A stretch of DNA of 64,000 bases from Pantoea sp. CCBC3-3-1 (GCF_007981265.1 NZ_CP034363.1:2232001-2296000); one strand, 5' to 3'. Shown: positions 35,538-44,730, counted from the first letter of the stretch. Translations and numbers: made by a program. Notes: a model not told the origin generated them from the sequence alone.

Positions 35538-36764
35538 TCAGCTTTTCCGCAGGTAGCTGGCGTCAAGTTCTGCTGGTGTACGCACGCCAATCAGCGCCAG
35601 ATCGCGGTCGATTTCGTCCCGTAAAATATGCATGGCGTGTTCCACACCTGTTTGGCCGCCCACCACGGCGGCGTAGAGGAAAGGACGTCCGAGAAAGACA
35701 AAATCCGCGCCCAGCGCCATCGCTTTCATCACGTCGGTACCACGACGAATACCGCTGTCGATGATCACTTTCATTGCGCCTTTTTTGGCCGCGATTTCCG
35801 CCAGCGTTAGCAGCGGCGGCACGGTGTGATCCAGCTGGCGACCGCCATGATTCGATAAAATGACCGCGTCCGCCCCCAAATCCCGTGCGATAAAAGCATC
35901 TTCCGGTGACATCAGTCCTTTGATTACCAGGTTGCCGGGCCATTTTTTGCGAATGGCCTCGACGTTTTTCCAGCTCAGCTTGTCGCGTGCCTGAGTATTG
36001 CGTACCTTGCTGGACATCATCGGCGGGCCACGTTCGGCATCGGTATTTTCAAAGTGTGGTGCGCCGTGGCGCAGAAAGGTTTGTGCCACCGTTCCCAGCA
36101 GCCAGCGAGGGTTCATGGCGCTTTGCAGCGCCACTTTTGGCGTAATTTTTATCGGCATGCTAAACCCGCTGCGGGTGTTGTGCTCGCGGTTGCCGAGCAT
36201 CGGCGTGTCACCCGTCACCACCAGCGTCTGATAACCAGCGGCGGCAACGCGATCGAGTAAGCGGTCGATGCGTGGCTGATCGCCCGCCAGATAAGCCTGG
36301 AACCAGGCGTCCGGGTTCGCCTTATGGACATCTTCCAGTTTTACCAGCGACGATGCGCTGAGGATCATCGGTACGTTCATCTCCCGTGCGGCTTTAGCCA
36401 GGGCAATATCTGCCTGATAAGCCACAAAAGAGGCGCCCCCCAACGGCGCCACGCCAAACGGGTGCTGATAAGCGTGACCGAAAAGCGTGGTGCGCTGATC
36501 GCGGCCAGAGACGTCTCTGAACATGCGGGGAATAAAAGTATATTGTTGATAAGCTTCGATGTTTCCGGCAATGCCGCGTCCGGTTTCCACGCCGCCTGCC
36601 ACATACTGATAGATCATATTCGGCAGGCGGCGTCGTGCGTGACGTTCAAAATCATCTAACGCCAGCAAATCACGAAAATGGCGCGGTACCGTTTTTACCG
36701 CCGGACTCTTCACGACCGAGGGCGATGCCGTACGCAGGGAAGAGGAATTTGCAGATGATGTCAT
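35538..36764 (-). CDS. FMN-dependent L-2-hydroxyacid oxidase/dehydrogenase
   Basis: A 408-residue protein of the glycolate oxidase/lactate dehydrogenase (LldD) family. Active-site pieces are present: the Tyr in WFQAYLAGDQ, TGDTPMLGNREHNTRSGF, the Lys in LVIKGLMSPEDA, and the His/Arg pair in SNHGGRQLDHTVPP near residue 300, plus FMN-phosphate binding IIDSGIRRGTDVMKAMALGAD. The first 30 residues are Ser-rich and probably disordered. It oxidises an alpha-hydroxy acid to a 2-oxo acid, giving electrons to quinone or oxygen. In this cluster it could replace the NAD-dependent LtnD-type step of tetronate catabolism, which is inference. It is divergent from the racemase-like gene. Confidence 0.83.
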   Translation of the reverse strand: MTSSANSSSLRTASPSVVKSPAVKTVPRHFRDLLALDDFERHARRRLPNMIYQYVAGGVETGRGIAGNIEAYQQYTFIPRMFRDVSGRDQRTTLFGHAYQHPFGVAPLGGASFVAYQADIALAKAAREMNVPMILSASSLVKLEDVHKANPDAWFQAYLAGDQPRIDRLLDRVAAAGYQTLVVTGDTPMLGNREHNTRSGFSMPIKITPKVALQSAMNPRWLLGTVAQTFLRHGAPHFENTDAERGPPMMSSKVRNTQARDKLSWKNVEAIRKKWPGNLVIKGLMSPEDAFIARDLGADAVILSNHGGRQLDHTVPPLLTLAEIAAKKGAMKVIIDSGIRRGTDVMKAMALGADFVFLGRPFLYAAVVGGQTGVEHAMHILRDEIDRDLALIGVRTPAELDASYLRKS

Positions 36765-36838
36765 AGTGCGTTCTCACAATCGGAGGATAACCATCAGGCT
36801 CGGGCAGGACTGCGCCTGACCAAACAGGAAAAAATTTT

Positions 36839-36952
36839 GTAAGCGCTTTCAATTTTGGTCAATCATCTCTAACATTTCAATAACACCCTGGCATCCTTAT
36901 TGGGTTTTTATGTGATCCGGCTCACTTTACAGCAATATTTGTAAGCCCTTAC
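36839..36952. promoter_or_regulatory. Two LacI-type operators in the oxidase/racemase divergent promoter
   Basis: GTAAGCGCTTTC at 36839-36850, identical to the site at 33568, and GTAAGCCCTTAC at 36941-36952 (palindromic apart from its centre) lie in the 230-bp divergent region. They place both transcripts under the LacI protein encoded at 33647. Confidence 0.75.
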
Positions 36953-36994
36953 ATTTAACGCAACCCCCCGACAGCCTGTTTTCTGGAGATGATT

Positions 36995-37657
36995 ATGCGA
37001 TCCCGAATTGTATTACTGCACGCCACGCCCGTCGCGATGACGCCGATCCATACTGCTTTTAACGAGGTCTGGCCGGAGGCGGAAACCGTTAATTTGCTGG
37101 ATGACGGGCTTTCTCTTGACCGCGCCAGGGAAGCGGAACTTTCGCCAGCGCTGACGGAGCGCTTTGTCCGGCTGGGACGCTATGCGTATGACATGCAGGC
37201 GCAGGGGATTCTGATTACCTGTTCCGCCTTTGGACCCGCCATCGATAAGCTGGCAGCCGCCTTGCCCATTCCGGTGTTAAAACCGAACGAAGCGATGTTT
37301 CATCAGGCGCTTGCGCAGGGGAAAAATATCGGCATGCTGGCAACGTTTGGCCCGGCGGTAGAGACGATGACGGAAGAATTTAACGACTATGTTAAGCAGC
37401 ATCATTCTTCGGCCCGTTTAACGACGGTGCTGGTTGATAAGGCCATTGATTTACTGAAGCAGGGCGATGCCGAAAGCCATAACCGGCTGGTGGCTGAACG
37501 CGCACAGGATCTGGCCGGTTGCGATGTGATTATGCTGGCGCATTTTTCCACTTCCCGTGCGGCGGTCAGCGTGCGCCAACAGGTTTCGGTGCCGGTGCTG
37601 ACCGCGCCTCATGCGGCCGTGCAGCAGATGAAAGCCCGCATCGCGGGTAAGGAGTGA
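36995..37657 (+). CDS. Asp/Glu racemase-superfamily protein, possible isomerase
   Basis: The ATG at 36995 has CTGGAG six bases upstream; the ATG at 36989 is too close to it. The product is 220 residues. The first catalytic cysteine is kept (ILITCSAFGPAID, Cys near 76), but the position of the second cysteine reads IMLAHFSTSRA, so this is a one-cysteine member like arylmalonate decarboxylase and AroM types, not a standard two-base racemase. It lies three bases before the OtnK gene. It may isomerise or epimerise the 2-oxo acid made by the FMN oxidase. Confidence 0.7.
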   Translation: MRSRIVLLHATPVAMTPIHTAFNEVWPEAETVNLLDDGLSLDRAREAELSPALTERFVRLGRYAYDMQAQGILITCSAFGPAIDKLAAALPIPVLKPNEAMFHQALAQGKNIGMLATFGPAVETMTEEFNDYVKQHHSSARLTTVLVDKAIDLLKQGDAESHNRLVAERAQDLAGCDVIMLAHFSTSRAAVSVRQQVSVPVLTAPHAAVQQMKARIAGKE

Positions 37658-37660
37658 CGT

Positions 37661-38980
37661 ATGTTAATTGGCGTAATTGCAGATGACTTTACCGGCGCCA
37701 GCGATATCGCGGCTGCCCTGACCAAAGGATTGGGAGAAGGGGGGCTGAAAACCACCCAGTATCCGGGCCTGCCGACCCGACCCGCCGGGGGCGATGTTGA
37801 AGCAGGCGTGATTGCCCTTAAAAGCCGCTCAATACCGGCGCAGGAAGCCGTGGCGCAGTCGCTGGCTGCCTGCCGCTGGCTGTTGGATCAGGGCTGCCAG
37901 CAGATTGTCTTTAAATATTGCTCAACTTTTGACTCTACGGACGAGGGCAATATTGGTCCGGTCATTGATGCGCTGGCGGCACTGTTGGAGACGGAGAGCG
38001 TCGTCGTTTGTCCGGCGTTCCCTGCAATGGGCCGTACGGTTTATCAGGCGCATCTGTTTGTGCATGACCAACTGCTCAGCGAATCCGGTATGGCCCATCA
38101 CCCGCTGACGCCCATGAAAGACGCCGATTTGCGACGCGTGCTGCAACCGCAGACGACGAACCGCGTGGCGCACGTTCCGTGGCAAACGGTGGTTCAGGGC
38201 AGCCAGGCAATCCAGGCGCTTTTTGCTCAGCAGGCACAGCAGGGGCGAACGCTGCATATTGTTGATGCCCTTAGTGATTATGATCTGACGGCTATTGGTC
38301 GCGCCTGTGCAGGAGCAAAACTTGTCACCGGCGGTTCAGGCATTGGACTGGCGCTGTCGCACAATTTTATCCGTAGCGGACAGGCATTTGGCCAGGCGGT
38401 GGGGGCGTCGTTTGTTAACGGGCCGGAAGCCATCCTGGTCGGCAGCTGTTCGGGGGCGACCCGTGAGCAGGTAGCCTGGCATCAAAAAACGCATCCGGTG
38501 ATGGCAATCGAGGTGAAAGCAGTACTGAGTGGCGAAACCGGGCCGGAACAGATTGTGGCTTTTATTCGGCAAAATCAGGGTAAGTCGCCGTTGGTATACT
38601 CATCAGGCGAGCCGGATGCGGTTAAGGCCATACAGCAGCAGTATGGTCGGGAAAACGTGGCAGGCGCGCTGGATAATCTGTTTGGCGAAGCCGCAAAGCA
38701 GCTGGTTGCTGCCGGCGTAAGGCGAATAGTTGTCGGCGGCGGTGAAACGTCGGGTGCGGTCGTGAGCGCGCTGAATTTAACGGCGCTGGAAATTGGTGAA
38801 GAGATCGATCCCGGCGTGCCGGTAATGCTATCAAAAGGAGATAACCCGATTGCGCTGGCCCTGAAGTCAGGCAATTTTGGCGGGAAAGACTTTTTTGCAC
38901 GTGCGCTGGAAAGGCTGAAGGGGCAGGCGGTTTCGGGAGATGATGCTCACATAATGCCAGCACAGGTGATGCGCCGCTAA
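37661..38980 (+). CDS. otnK: Four-carbon acid-sugar kinase (DUF1537), OtnK type
   Basis: A 439-residue cytosolic kinase of the DUF1537 family. The N-domain has the substrate motif IGVIADDFTGASDIAAAL (1-20), then FKYCSTFDST, CPAFPAMGRTVYQAHLFV and HHPLTPM. The C-domain has the ATP-binding IVVGGGETSGAVV and the end ALALKSGNFGGKDFF. These match 3-oxo-tetronate kinase, which phosphorylates at O4 before OtnC-type decarboxylation. The length is normal and no key residue appears lost. It is co-transcribed with the racemase-like gene. Confidence 0.88.
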   Translation: MLIGVIADDFTGASDIAAALTKGLGEGGLKTTQYPGLPTRPAGGDVEAGVIALKSRSIPAQEAVAQSLAACRWLLDQGCQQIVFKYCSTFDSTDEGNIGPVIDALAALLETESVVVCPAFPAMGRTVYQAHLFVHDQLLSESGMAHHPLTPMKDADLRRVLQPQTTNRVAHVPWQTVVQGSQAIQALFAQQAQQGRTLHIVDALSDYDLTAIGRACAGAKLVTGGSGIGLALSHNFIRSGQAFGQAVGASFVNGPEAILVGSCSGATREQVAWHQKTHPVMAIEVKAVLSGETGPEQIVAFIRQNQGKSPLVYSSGEPDAVKAIQQQYGRENVAGALDNLFGEAAKQLVAAGVRRIVVGGGETSGAVVSALNLTALEIGEEIDPGVPVMLSKGDNPIALALKSGNFGGKDFFARALERLKGQAVSGDDAHIMPAQVMRR

Positions 38981-39359
38981 TGTTTGGGGCACTGTTTAGC
39001 TTCTGCCCAAAAAAAGATGAGGAAGTTCTTTATTTGGAAATGGAGGATATTGTGAACAAGGATTTGGATATTTCTATTTTGATATCCAGTCAGTTAAAAC
39101 CGTACTGCTCCTACGTAATGATGATGAACGTTGTCTGGAAGAGGGACCATCGAAAGCCAAACGCGTCAGATGCATGCTGAAGAAGATGGATCGGGAAACC
39201 GCGCTACGGGTTCCTGGTGCGCTCTGGCAGCATAAAACAGAGTCTGTGCCTGAGCAGGCTGAACAAAGCCGTAATGCGAATTTGACCGGCTTTATACCCT
39301 TAAAAATAAACTACCCGGCACGTCGAAGTAATGTGCCGGGAGTTCCCGGAGCCCGCAAC
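38981..39359. other. 379-bp decayed region between otnK and vapC
   Basis: A 66-codon frame at 38980-39180 and another plus-strand frame around 39040-39300 (YFYFDIQSVKTVLLLRNDDE...) have partly protein-like composition but no credible start. They look like remnants of a lost gene. A hairpin at 39314-39340 serves vapC. Confidence 0.4.
39314..39340 (-). terminator. Terminator of vapBC
   Basis: CCCGGCAC / GTGCCGGG with an 11-base loop; on the minus strand it is followed by TAGTTTATTTTTAAG. Confidence 0.65.
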
Positions 39360-39776
39360 TTACTCCGCCCAGTCTTCCAGCACCAGACCCGGTACCCGCT
39401 CAAACTCCCGCGTGTTATTTGTCACCAGAATCGCCCCTGCCGCAATCGCATGCCCGGCGATCGCCGTGTCGTTCGGGCCGATTGGCGTGCCGGCCAGTCG
39501 AAGTGCCACCTTAATATCCGTGGTGGCGTCCACCGCGGCGCGATCCCAGGGCAGGATGGCATCGAGGCGGGCGCAGAACGCGTCAACCAGCCCCATGTGG
39601 CGCGGCGAGGCCTTCGGGCCAGTGGCACCGAAGCGCATCTCCGAATAGGTAATGGCCGAGACAACGATACGCTGATTACGCAGCACTGCCTGCTCCAGGC
39701 GCTTTAGTACGGCTTCCGGCTGTTCGCGCATGATGAACGAGCAGATACAGGTGTCAAGCATATAGGTGTTGTTCAC
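39360..39776 (-). CDS. vapC: VapC-type PIN-domain toxin
   Basis: A 138-residue PIN-domain ribonuclease. Acidic metal ligands are visible: Asp in YMLDTCICSF (8), Glu in ITYSEMRFG (about 46), Asp in GPNDTAIAGHA (about 100), and VTNNTREFERVPGL near the end. VapC toxins cleave tRNA or rRNA and are neutralised by VapB. The gene overlaps vapB by four bases. All key residues appear present, so it should be active. Confidence 0.92.
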   Translation of the reverse strand: MNNTYMLDTCICSFIMREQPEAVLKRLEQAVLRNQRIVVSAITYSEMRFGATGPKASPRHMGLVDAFCARLDAILPWDRAAVDATTDIKVALRLAGTPIGPNDTAIAGHAIAAGAILVTNNTREFERVPGLVLEDWAE

Positions 39777-40003
39777 AGGTCAAATCGTCCTTCGTCGCTA
39801 ACAACGTCTTCGCGCTCTGCCATAAAGTCCGGGTCGGCCTTTTCCAGGCTGGCAAACGAGCTCCAGGTCGGCCGGACGGGACGCAGGATGATGCTGTCTC
39901 CTTCCCGGATAATCTCCAGCTCGCTTGCTCCCTCAAAATCCAGATCCCGGGGCAGACGGATGGCGCGATTGTTGCCGTTTTTAAAAATAGAAACTGTGCG
40001 CAT
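39773..40003 (-). CDS. vapB: VapB-type antitoxin
   Basis: A 76-residue protein. Its N-terminus (MRTVSIFKNGNNRAIRLPRD) is an AbrB/SpoVT-like swapped-hairpin DNA-binding domain; the C-terminus (about 48-76) is the flexible tail that blocks the PIN active site. GAGGAAAA precedes its ATG. VapB with VapC should repress their own promoter through the repeated sites upstream. Confidence 0.9.
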   Translation of the reverse strand: MRTVSIFKNGNNRAIRLPRDLDFEGASELEIIREGDSIILRPVRPTWSSFASLEKADPDFMAEREDVVSDEGRFDL

Positions 40004-40014
40004 GGTTTTTCCTC

Positions 40015-40095
40015 ATATGCTGAGTGTGCAAGGGGGATTCCCGCATAGGGGTAGTATATGCTGATTAATCCGCTTTGTATATGTTATGCATATGC
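40015..40095 (-). promoter_or_regulatory. vapBC promoter/operator with repeated ATATGC elements
   Basis: ATATGC occurs at 40015-40020 and 40056-40061, and the palindrome GCATATGC at 40088-40095. These repeats upstream of vapB are likely VapB/VapBC binding sites. Confidence 0.5.
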
Positions 40096-40267
40096 AGATA
40101 TCCAGCACATTTCTGTTTATCAAAACGAAAGTGAAAATACCGATGTGTGGGCGGCAGGTTATAAGGAGGGAATCCAGGTAATTGTTAGTAAAAGAAAGAT
40201 ATTAGATGTGGAAAATGTCCCCAAACTTATATTGCATAAAGTAAAGGGGGGGAACATTGACGGGTAA
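40058..40267 (+). CDS. Doubtful 69-residue ORF, possible gene remnant
   Basis: A plus-strand frame (MLINPLCICYAYADIQHISV...) starts inside the vapBC promoter repeats and lacks a ribosome site. Its second half (GIQVIVSKRKILDVENVPKL) is protein-like. It may be the end of a lost gene. No family recognised. The rest of 40268-40391 holds no gene. Confidence 0.2.
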   Translation: MLINPLCICYAYADIQHISVYQNESENTDVWAAGYKEGIQVIVSKRKILDVENVPKLILHKVKGGNIDG

Positions 40268-40391
40268 GCCGTCGCTTTTTTGTGTAACCCGATACCGTGC
40301 GAGAACGCGAAGCGTAAACCTGAAAAGCCCGCCGCCGAATAACGTCTCCCGTTCAGGAACCCGTCATCCGGCGGCAGTGGCAGATTAAAAC

Positions 40392-41285
40392 TTAAAGCGT
40401 GCCGGTACCGCCGTCAGAACACCAGACCTGTCCCGAGGTAAAGCTGCTCTCGGTAGAGGCTAACGTCACGTAGAGCGGGGCGATTTCAGCAGGCTGGCCA
40501 GGGCGGCCAAGCGGTGAAGTTGCGCCAAACTCCTTCACTTTTTCCTGCGGCTGACCGCCGCTGGACTGCAACGGCGTCCAGTAAGGTCCGGGTGCCACGG
40601 CGTTGACGCGAATGCCTTCTTCGCCCAGCTGTTTCGCCAGCGCTTTAGTAAAGGCAACGATACTGGCCTTGGTCTGCGCATAATCAAGCAGAATTTCGCT
40701 TGGCTTATAGGCCTGCACGGAAGAGGTGTTGATAATGCTCGCGCCACGCGGCAGATGATCTACGGCCGCTTTGGTAATCCAGAACATGGCATAGACGTTC
40801 GTTTTAAACGTGGCGTCAAAATCTTCCGTGCTTAACGTACGGATAGATTCATTAAACTGCTGACGACCCGCATTGTTAACCAGGATATCCAAACCGCCAA
40901 GCTGGCTGACAGCATCGCTTACCAGTTTTTTACAAAATTCCTCAGAACGGATATCGCCTGGCAGGGCAACGGCTTTACGGCCCTCTGCCTCAATCAGCTT
41001 AATCACCTCGGCGGCATCTGATTCTTCTTCAGGCAGATAGCCAATTGCCACATCAGCGCCTTCGCGAGCATAGGCAATGGCAACCGCGCGGCCGATACCG
41101 GAGTCGCCGCCGGTGATCAACGCTTTACGGCCCTGTAAGCGACCGGAACCGCGATAGGTTTTTTCACCGTGATCGGGTTGCGGGGTCATTTTGCTGGCGA
41201 TGCCTGGTGCGGCCTGCGGCTGCTCGGGGAAAGGTGGTTTAGGATACTCCACAGTTAGCAGAGATTTTTTTGCCTGTTCGCTCAT
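40392..41285 (-). CDS. SDR-family oxidoreductase, YghA-like
   Basis: The ATG at 41285 ([20 protein letters not shown]) has AAGGAG nine bases upstream; an ATG 18 bases earlier does not. The 297-residue enzyme has an extended N-terminus as in YghA, the cofactor site [26 protein letters not shown], the catalytic Ser in NTSSVQAY and Tyr/Lys in DYAQTKAS, and the end [14 protein letters not shown]. It should reduce aldehydes or ketones with NAD(P)H. It is on the same strand as kdp but separated by 77 bases. Confidence 0.87.
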   Translation of the reverse strand: MSEQAKKSLLTVEYPKPPFPEQPQAAPGIASKMTPQPDHGEKTYRGSGRLQGRKALITGGDSGIGRAVAIAYAREGADVAIGYLPEEESDAAEVIKLIEAEGRKAVALPGDIRSEEFCKKLVSDAVSQLGGLDILVNNAGRQQFNESIRTLSTEDFDATFKTNVYAMFWITKAAVDHLPRGASIINTSSVQAYKPSEILLDYAQTKASIVAFTKALAKQLGEEGIRVNAVAPGPYWTPLQSSGGQPQEKVKEFGATSPLGRPGQPAEIAPLYVTLASTESSFTSGQVWCSDGGTGTL

Positions 41286-41362
41286 CGTGTTGTGCTCCTT
41301 CATCTGTGGTTTTGTATCAGTAAGCCTGGCACAAATGTGATGTTTGTCACGTTGAGTTGCGT

Positions 41363-42046
41363 TTATAACTGAAAACGATAGCCAATCCCCGTTTCAGTTA
41401 GCAGGTGCTGCGGGCGGGCCGGGTCGTCCTCCAGCTTCTGTCGCAGATGGCCCATGTAGATGCGCAGATAATGGCTGCGGTCAATGGCGCCCGGCCCCCA
41501 AACCCTGGTGAGTAACTGTCTTTGGGTAAGCACTTTACCCTGATTATTCAACAGCACGGCCAGCAGCCGGAACTCAATCGGCGTAAGATGAAGTTCTGTG
41601 TCATGCCGGGTGATGCGGCGGGCGGCGAGATCAACCCGTACGTTACCGAAATGATAAACCGGTTCGCTGTCGGGTGATGTCGCTGAGCGTCGCAGCGCAG
41701 CCCGCAGACGGGCCTGCAATTCGCCAATGCCGAAGGGCTTGCTGAGATAATCATCAGCACCGGCGTCAAGCGCGGCGATCTTATCGTCTTCTCCACTCCG
41801 TGCAGAAAGGACAATAATGGGTGCCTGACTCCACTGGCGAAAATCGCGGATAAATTCGAGACCGTCGCCATCCGGCAATCCGAGATCCAGAATCACCAGA
41901 TCCGGTTTGCGCGTGGCGGCTTCAATTAACCCGCGTTGCAGGGTTTCGGCATCATAAATCCGCAGGGCCTCGTCCTCCAGCGCAGTGCGCAGAAAGCGGC
42001 GGATCTCTTTTTCATCTTCAACTATCAGCAGGGTTTGCGTAATCAT
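41363..42046 (-). CDS. kdpE: Response regulator KdpE
   Basis: A 227-residue OmpR-family regulator. Receiver domain about 1-120 with the acidic pair in VEDEKE and phospho-acceptor Asp in [13 protein letters not shown] (about 52); Lys in LSKPFG. The winged-helix domain is about 130-225 ([27 protein letters not shown]). It activates kdpFABC at low K+ or high osmolarity after phosphorylation by KdpD. It overlaps kdpD by 29 bases. Confidence 0.97.
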   Translation of the reverse strand: MITQTLLIVEDEKEIRRFLRTALEDEALRIYDAETLQRGLIEAATRKPDLVILDLGLPDGDGLEFIRDFRQWSQAPIIVLSARSGEDDKIAALDAGADDYLSKPFGIGELQARLRAALRRSATSPDSEPVYHFGNVRVDLAARRITRHDTELHLTPIEFRLLAVLLNNQGKVLTQRQLLTRVWGPGAIDRSHYLRIYMGHLRQKLEDDPARPQHLLTETGIGYRFQL

Positions 42047-44720
42047 CAGTTTCCGTTAATTTCGGCACAGGTGCCTGGGGCAGCGTAGCGATAAAACTCG
42101 CGCCGCCTTCAGCACCGTTATGGGCAACGAGAGTTCCGCCATGAACGTCCACAATTGCCTGGCAGATAGCCAGCCCCAGTCCAACGCCGGGCACAGAAGA
42201 TTCTTTATTGCCACGAGCGAATTTGGCAAAAATAGCCTGTTCCATGCCGGGCGGAATACCCGGGCCGGTATCCCACACCTCAAGCATCAGCTCGCCGGGT
42301 TTGATGCGGCTTCTTATCCCAATTTTCGCGCTGGTTCCGGCGTATTTCGCCGCATTTTCCAGTAAGTTTATCAGCACCCGTTCAAATAAAGGGCCATCCA
42401 CTTCAATCAGCGCCAGCGGATCGTCCATATCCAGTAGAATATGCCGTCCTCCTAAGCCAGGTTCCAGCATTTTTAACGCGCTACCCACCACTTCTTCCAG
42501 CGTGAGCCACTCTTTTCGCAGGTTAAAACCGCCGGATTGTAAGCGGGCCATATCCAGCAGATTGTTCACCAGTCGGGTCGTGTTCAGAACATGCTGACGA
42601 ATTTCGCTGGCCTGCGGCGCATGGGCCGATCCCTCGCTGGCGAGGTCCAGCGTCAGGATTTCAGCCTGACCAAACAGCACGGTAAGCGGTGTGCGCAGGT
42701 CGTGAGACAGCGCCGCCAGCAGCGAGTTTCGCAGCTGTTCCCGTTCGCTGGCAAGACGAGACTGCTCTTCGCGCGTGGTTAATGCCAGACGTTCCAGCGC
42801 GCTGGCGACCAGCAAAGTAAAGGTTTCCAGCAGGCGTTGCTGTTCCGGGATCATCATTAACAGCTTGCTGCCTGATGCGACCACCACAACGCCTAACGTT
42901 TCATCTGCACTACGCAGCGGCATCATTTGCCAGGGGACGCCGGGCAGGGTATCCGTTCCTGCGCCTGCCGGTTGCCCGCTGTTAAAGCTCCAGCGAGCAA
43001 TCGCCTCATCCCAGGCAAACGGGCCGTCGACGCCGTGCCAGGCAGTCAGCTGGCCGGTGCCGTCAGGGAGCAGCAGCAAACTGCGAGCGTTAAAGGTTGA
43101 ATGAATAAAATGCGCGCTGGTGGTGGCGATAGCGTGGGTTGTACGGGCGGTTGCCAGCGATTTAGACATCTCATAAAGATGTCGGGTACGCTGTTCCCGA
43201 TAGCGTGCAATACGCGCCTGGTAGCGAACGCCCGCAGTCAGGTTGCCGACAATCAGTCCTACGCTCAGCATCACGCCAAACGTCAGTAAATACTGTACGT
43301 CGGAAACCGCGAGCGTGCCGCGTGGCGCAATGAAAAACAGGTCGAAGCTGATCACGTTTAGCACCGTTGCCAGTACCGAAGGCCAGCGGCCATATTTCAG
43401 CGCGATGATCACCACACCAAGCAAATAGATCATCACCAGGTTTGCAGCGTCAAACGCTGCCAGCCACCGGCTGGCAATCAGCGTAATCACCGCGGACATC
43501 AACACCGCCAGCGTACAGCCCCGGATCTGTACCCGCCACTTTTCGCTGAAGCTGCGGTCGTCTTGTTTTTGCTCTGACCAGACCGTGGCTTTGTCTTCCA
43601 GCGCCACGATCACCAAATCGAGGTCAGCAGCACGGTTGGCCAGTCTGTCGGCAAAAGCGCTGCCTTTTAACCAGCGTTTTCCGGCGCGTCTGCCGATGAT
43701 TATTTTGCCAAGATTATGTTCGCGAGCGTAGCGTACAACGGCTTTGTCTGCGCAGGTATCGGCGAGTACCGCGGTTTCCGCGCCCAGTTCCTGAGCGAGG
43801 CGTAAGGCGCTGAACAGGCTGCGTCGCTTTGCAGGCGCGACCCGATGAAGCCGGGGCGTTTCTACGTAGACGGCATACCACTGGCTGCCCAACTTCGCCG
43901 CCAGCCGCGCTGCGGTACGTACCAGCTTTTCGTTACCTGTTCCTTCGCCAAGACAGAGTAAAATCGCGTCCCGTGTATGCCAGACCTTCTCCTCTCCTTT
44001 AATATCACGCCAGGCGCGCATTTGATCGTCAACCCGATCGGCGGTGCGTCTGAGCGCCAGTTCACGCAGGGCGATCAGATTGCCCGGCCGGAAAAAATGC
44101 TCGATGGCGCGTTCGGCCTGCTCACCCAGGTAAACCTTGCCTTCATGCAGGCGCTGGAGGAGATCGTCCGACGGCAGATCCACCAGGATCACCTCATCTG
44201 CCTGGTCGAACACCGGGTCTGGCAGCGTCTCACGCACCTGGATACCGGTTATGCCGCTCACCACGTCATTCAGGCTTTCAAGATGCTGAACGTTAACGGT
44301 CGAAAAGACGTCAATACCTGCGTCGAGCAGCTCTTTTACATCCTGCCAGCGTTTGGGATGACGCGAGCCAGGCGCGTTGCTGTGCGCCAGTTCGTCCATC
44401 AGGATCAGCGAAGGACGACGAGCCAGCGCCGCGTCAAGATCGAACTCCTGAACCGTGCGACCACGGTAAATCCGGCGTTTAGCGGGCTGGACAGGCAGCC
44501 CGTCAAGCAACGCTGCCGTCTCCTGGCGCTGGTGGGTTTCCACCACGCCAATGAGGATATCCAGCCCCTGGCTGCGCAAGCGCTGCGCTTCCTGAAGCAT
44601 GGCGAAGGTTTTGCCAACGCCCGCACAGGCACCGAAAAAAATCTTCAGTTTGCCGCGATAGCGGGTGTTCGCCTGCTTCAGCAGATGTTGCGGATCGGGA
44701 CGGAAAGGCTCCTCACTCAT
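42018..44720 (-). CDS. kdpD: Sensor histidine kinase KdpD
   Basis: A 900-residue inner-membrane kinase. N-terminal KdpD domain with Walker A GACAGVGKTFAM (about 31-42), a USP-like domain (about 250-370), four membrane segments (about 395-495), GAF domain (about 520-650), HisKA with the phospho-His in AALSHDLRTPLTVL (about 672), and an ATPase domain (NLLENAAKYAG, DTGPGIPPG, GVGLGLAICQAIVDVHGG). Length matches E. coli KdpD (894). It senses K+ and phosphorylates KdpE. It starts ten bases after kdpC. Confidence 0.97.
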   Translation of the reverse strand: MSEEPFRPDPQHLLKQANTRYRGKLKIFFGACAGVGKTFAMLQEAQRLRSQGLDILIGVVETHQRQETAALLDGLPVQPAKRRIYRGRTVQEFDLDAALARRPSLILMDELAHSNAPGSRHPKRWQDVKELLDAGIDVFSTVNVQHLESLNDVVSGITGIQVRETLPDPVFDQADEVILVDLPSDDLLQRLHEGKVYLGEQAERAIEHFFRPGNLIALRELALRRTADRVDDQMRAWRDIKGEEKVWHTRDAILLCLGEGTGNEKLVRTAARLAAKLGSQWYAVYVETPRLHRVAPAKRRSLFSALRLAQELGAETAVLADTCADKAVVRYAREHNLGKIIIGRRAGKRWLKGSAFADRLANRAADLDLVIVALEDKATVWSEQKQDDRSFSEKWRVQIRGCTLAVLMSAVITLIASRWLAAFDAANLVMIYLLGVVIIALKYGRWPSVLATVLNVISFDLFFIAPRGTLAVSDVQYLLTFGVMLSVGLIVGNLTAGVRYQARIARYREQRTRHLYEMSKSLATARTTHAIATTSAHFIHSTFNARSLLLLPDGTGQLTAWHGVDGPFAWDEAIARWSFNSGQPAGAGTDTLPGVPWQMMPLRSADETLGVVVVASGSKLLMMIPEQQRLLETFTLLVASALERLALTTREEQSRLASEREQLRNSLLAALSHDLRTPLTVLFGQAEILTLDLASEGSAHAPQASEIRQHVLNTTRLVNNLLDMARLQSGGFNLRKEWLTLEEVVGSALKMLEPGLGGRHILLDMDDPLALIEVDGPLFERVLINLLENAAKYAGTSAKIGIRSRIKPGELMLEVWDTGPGIPPGMEQAIFAKFARGNKESSVPGVGLGLAICQAIVDVHGGTLVAHNGAEGGASFIATLPQAPVPKLTETDDYANPADS

Positions 44721-44730
44721 CGCGTATTCC

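Noticed and set aside
38980..39180. 66-codon plus-strand frame after otnK
   Set aside because: No ribosome site or motif; likely remnant DNA.
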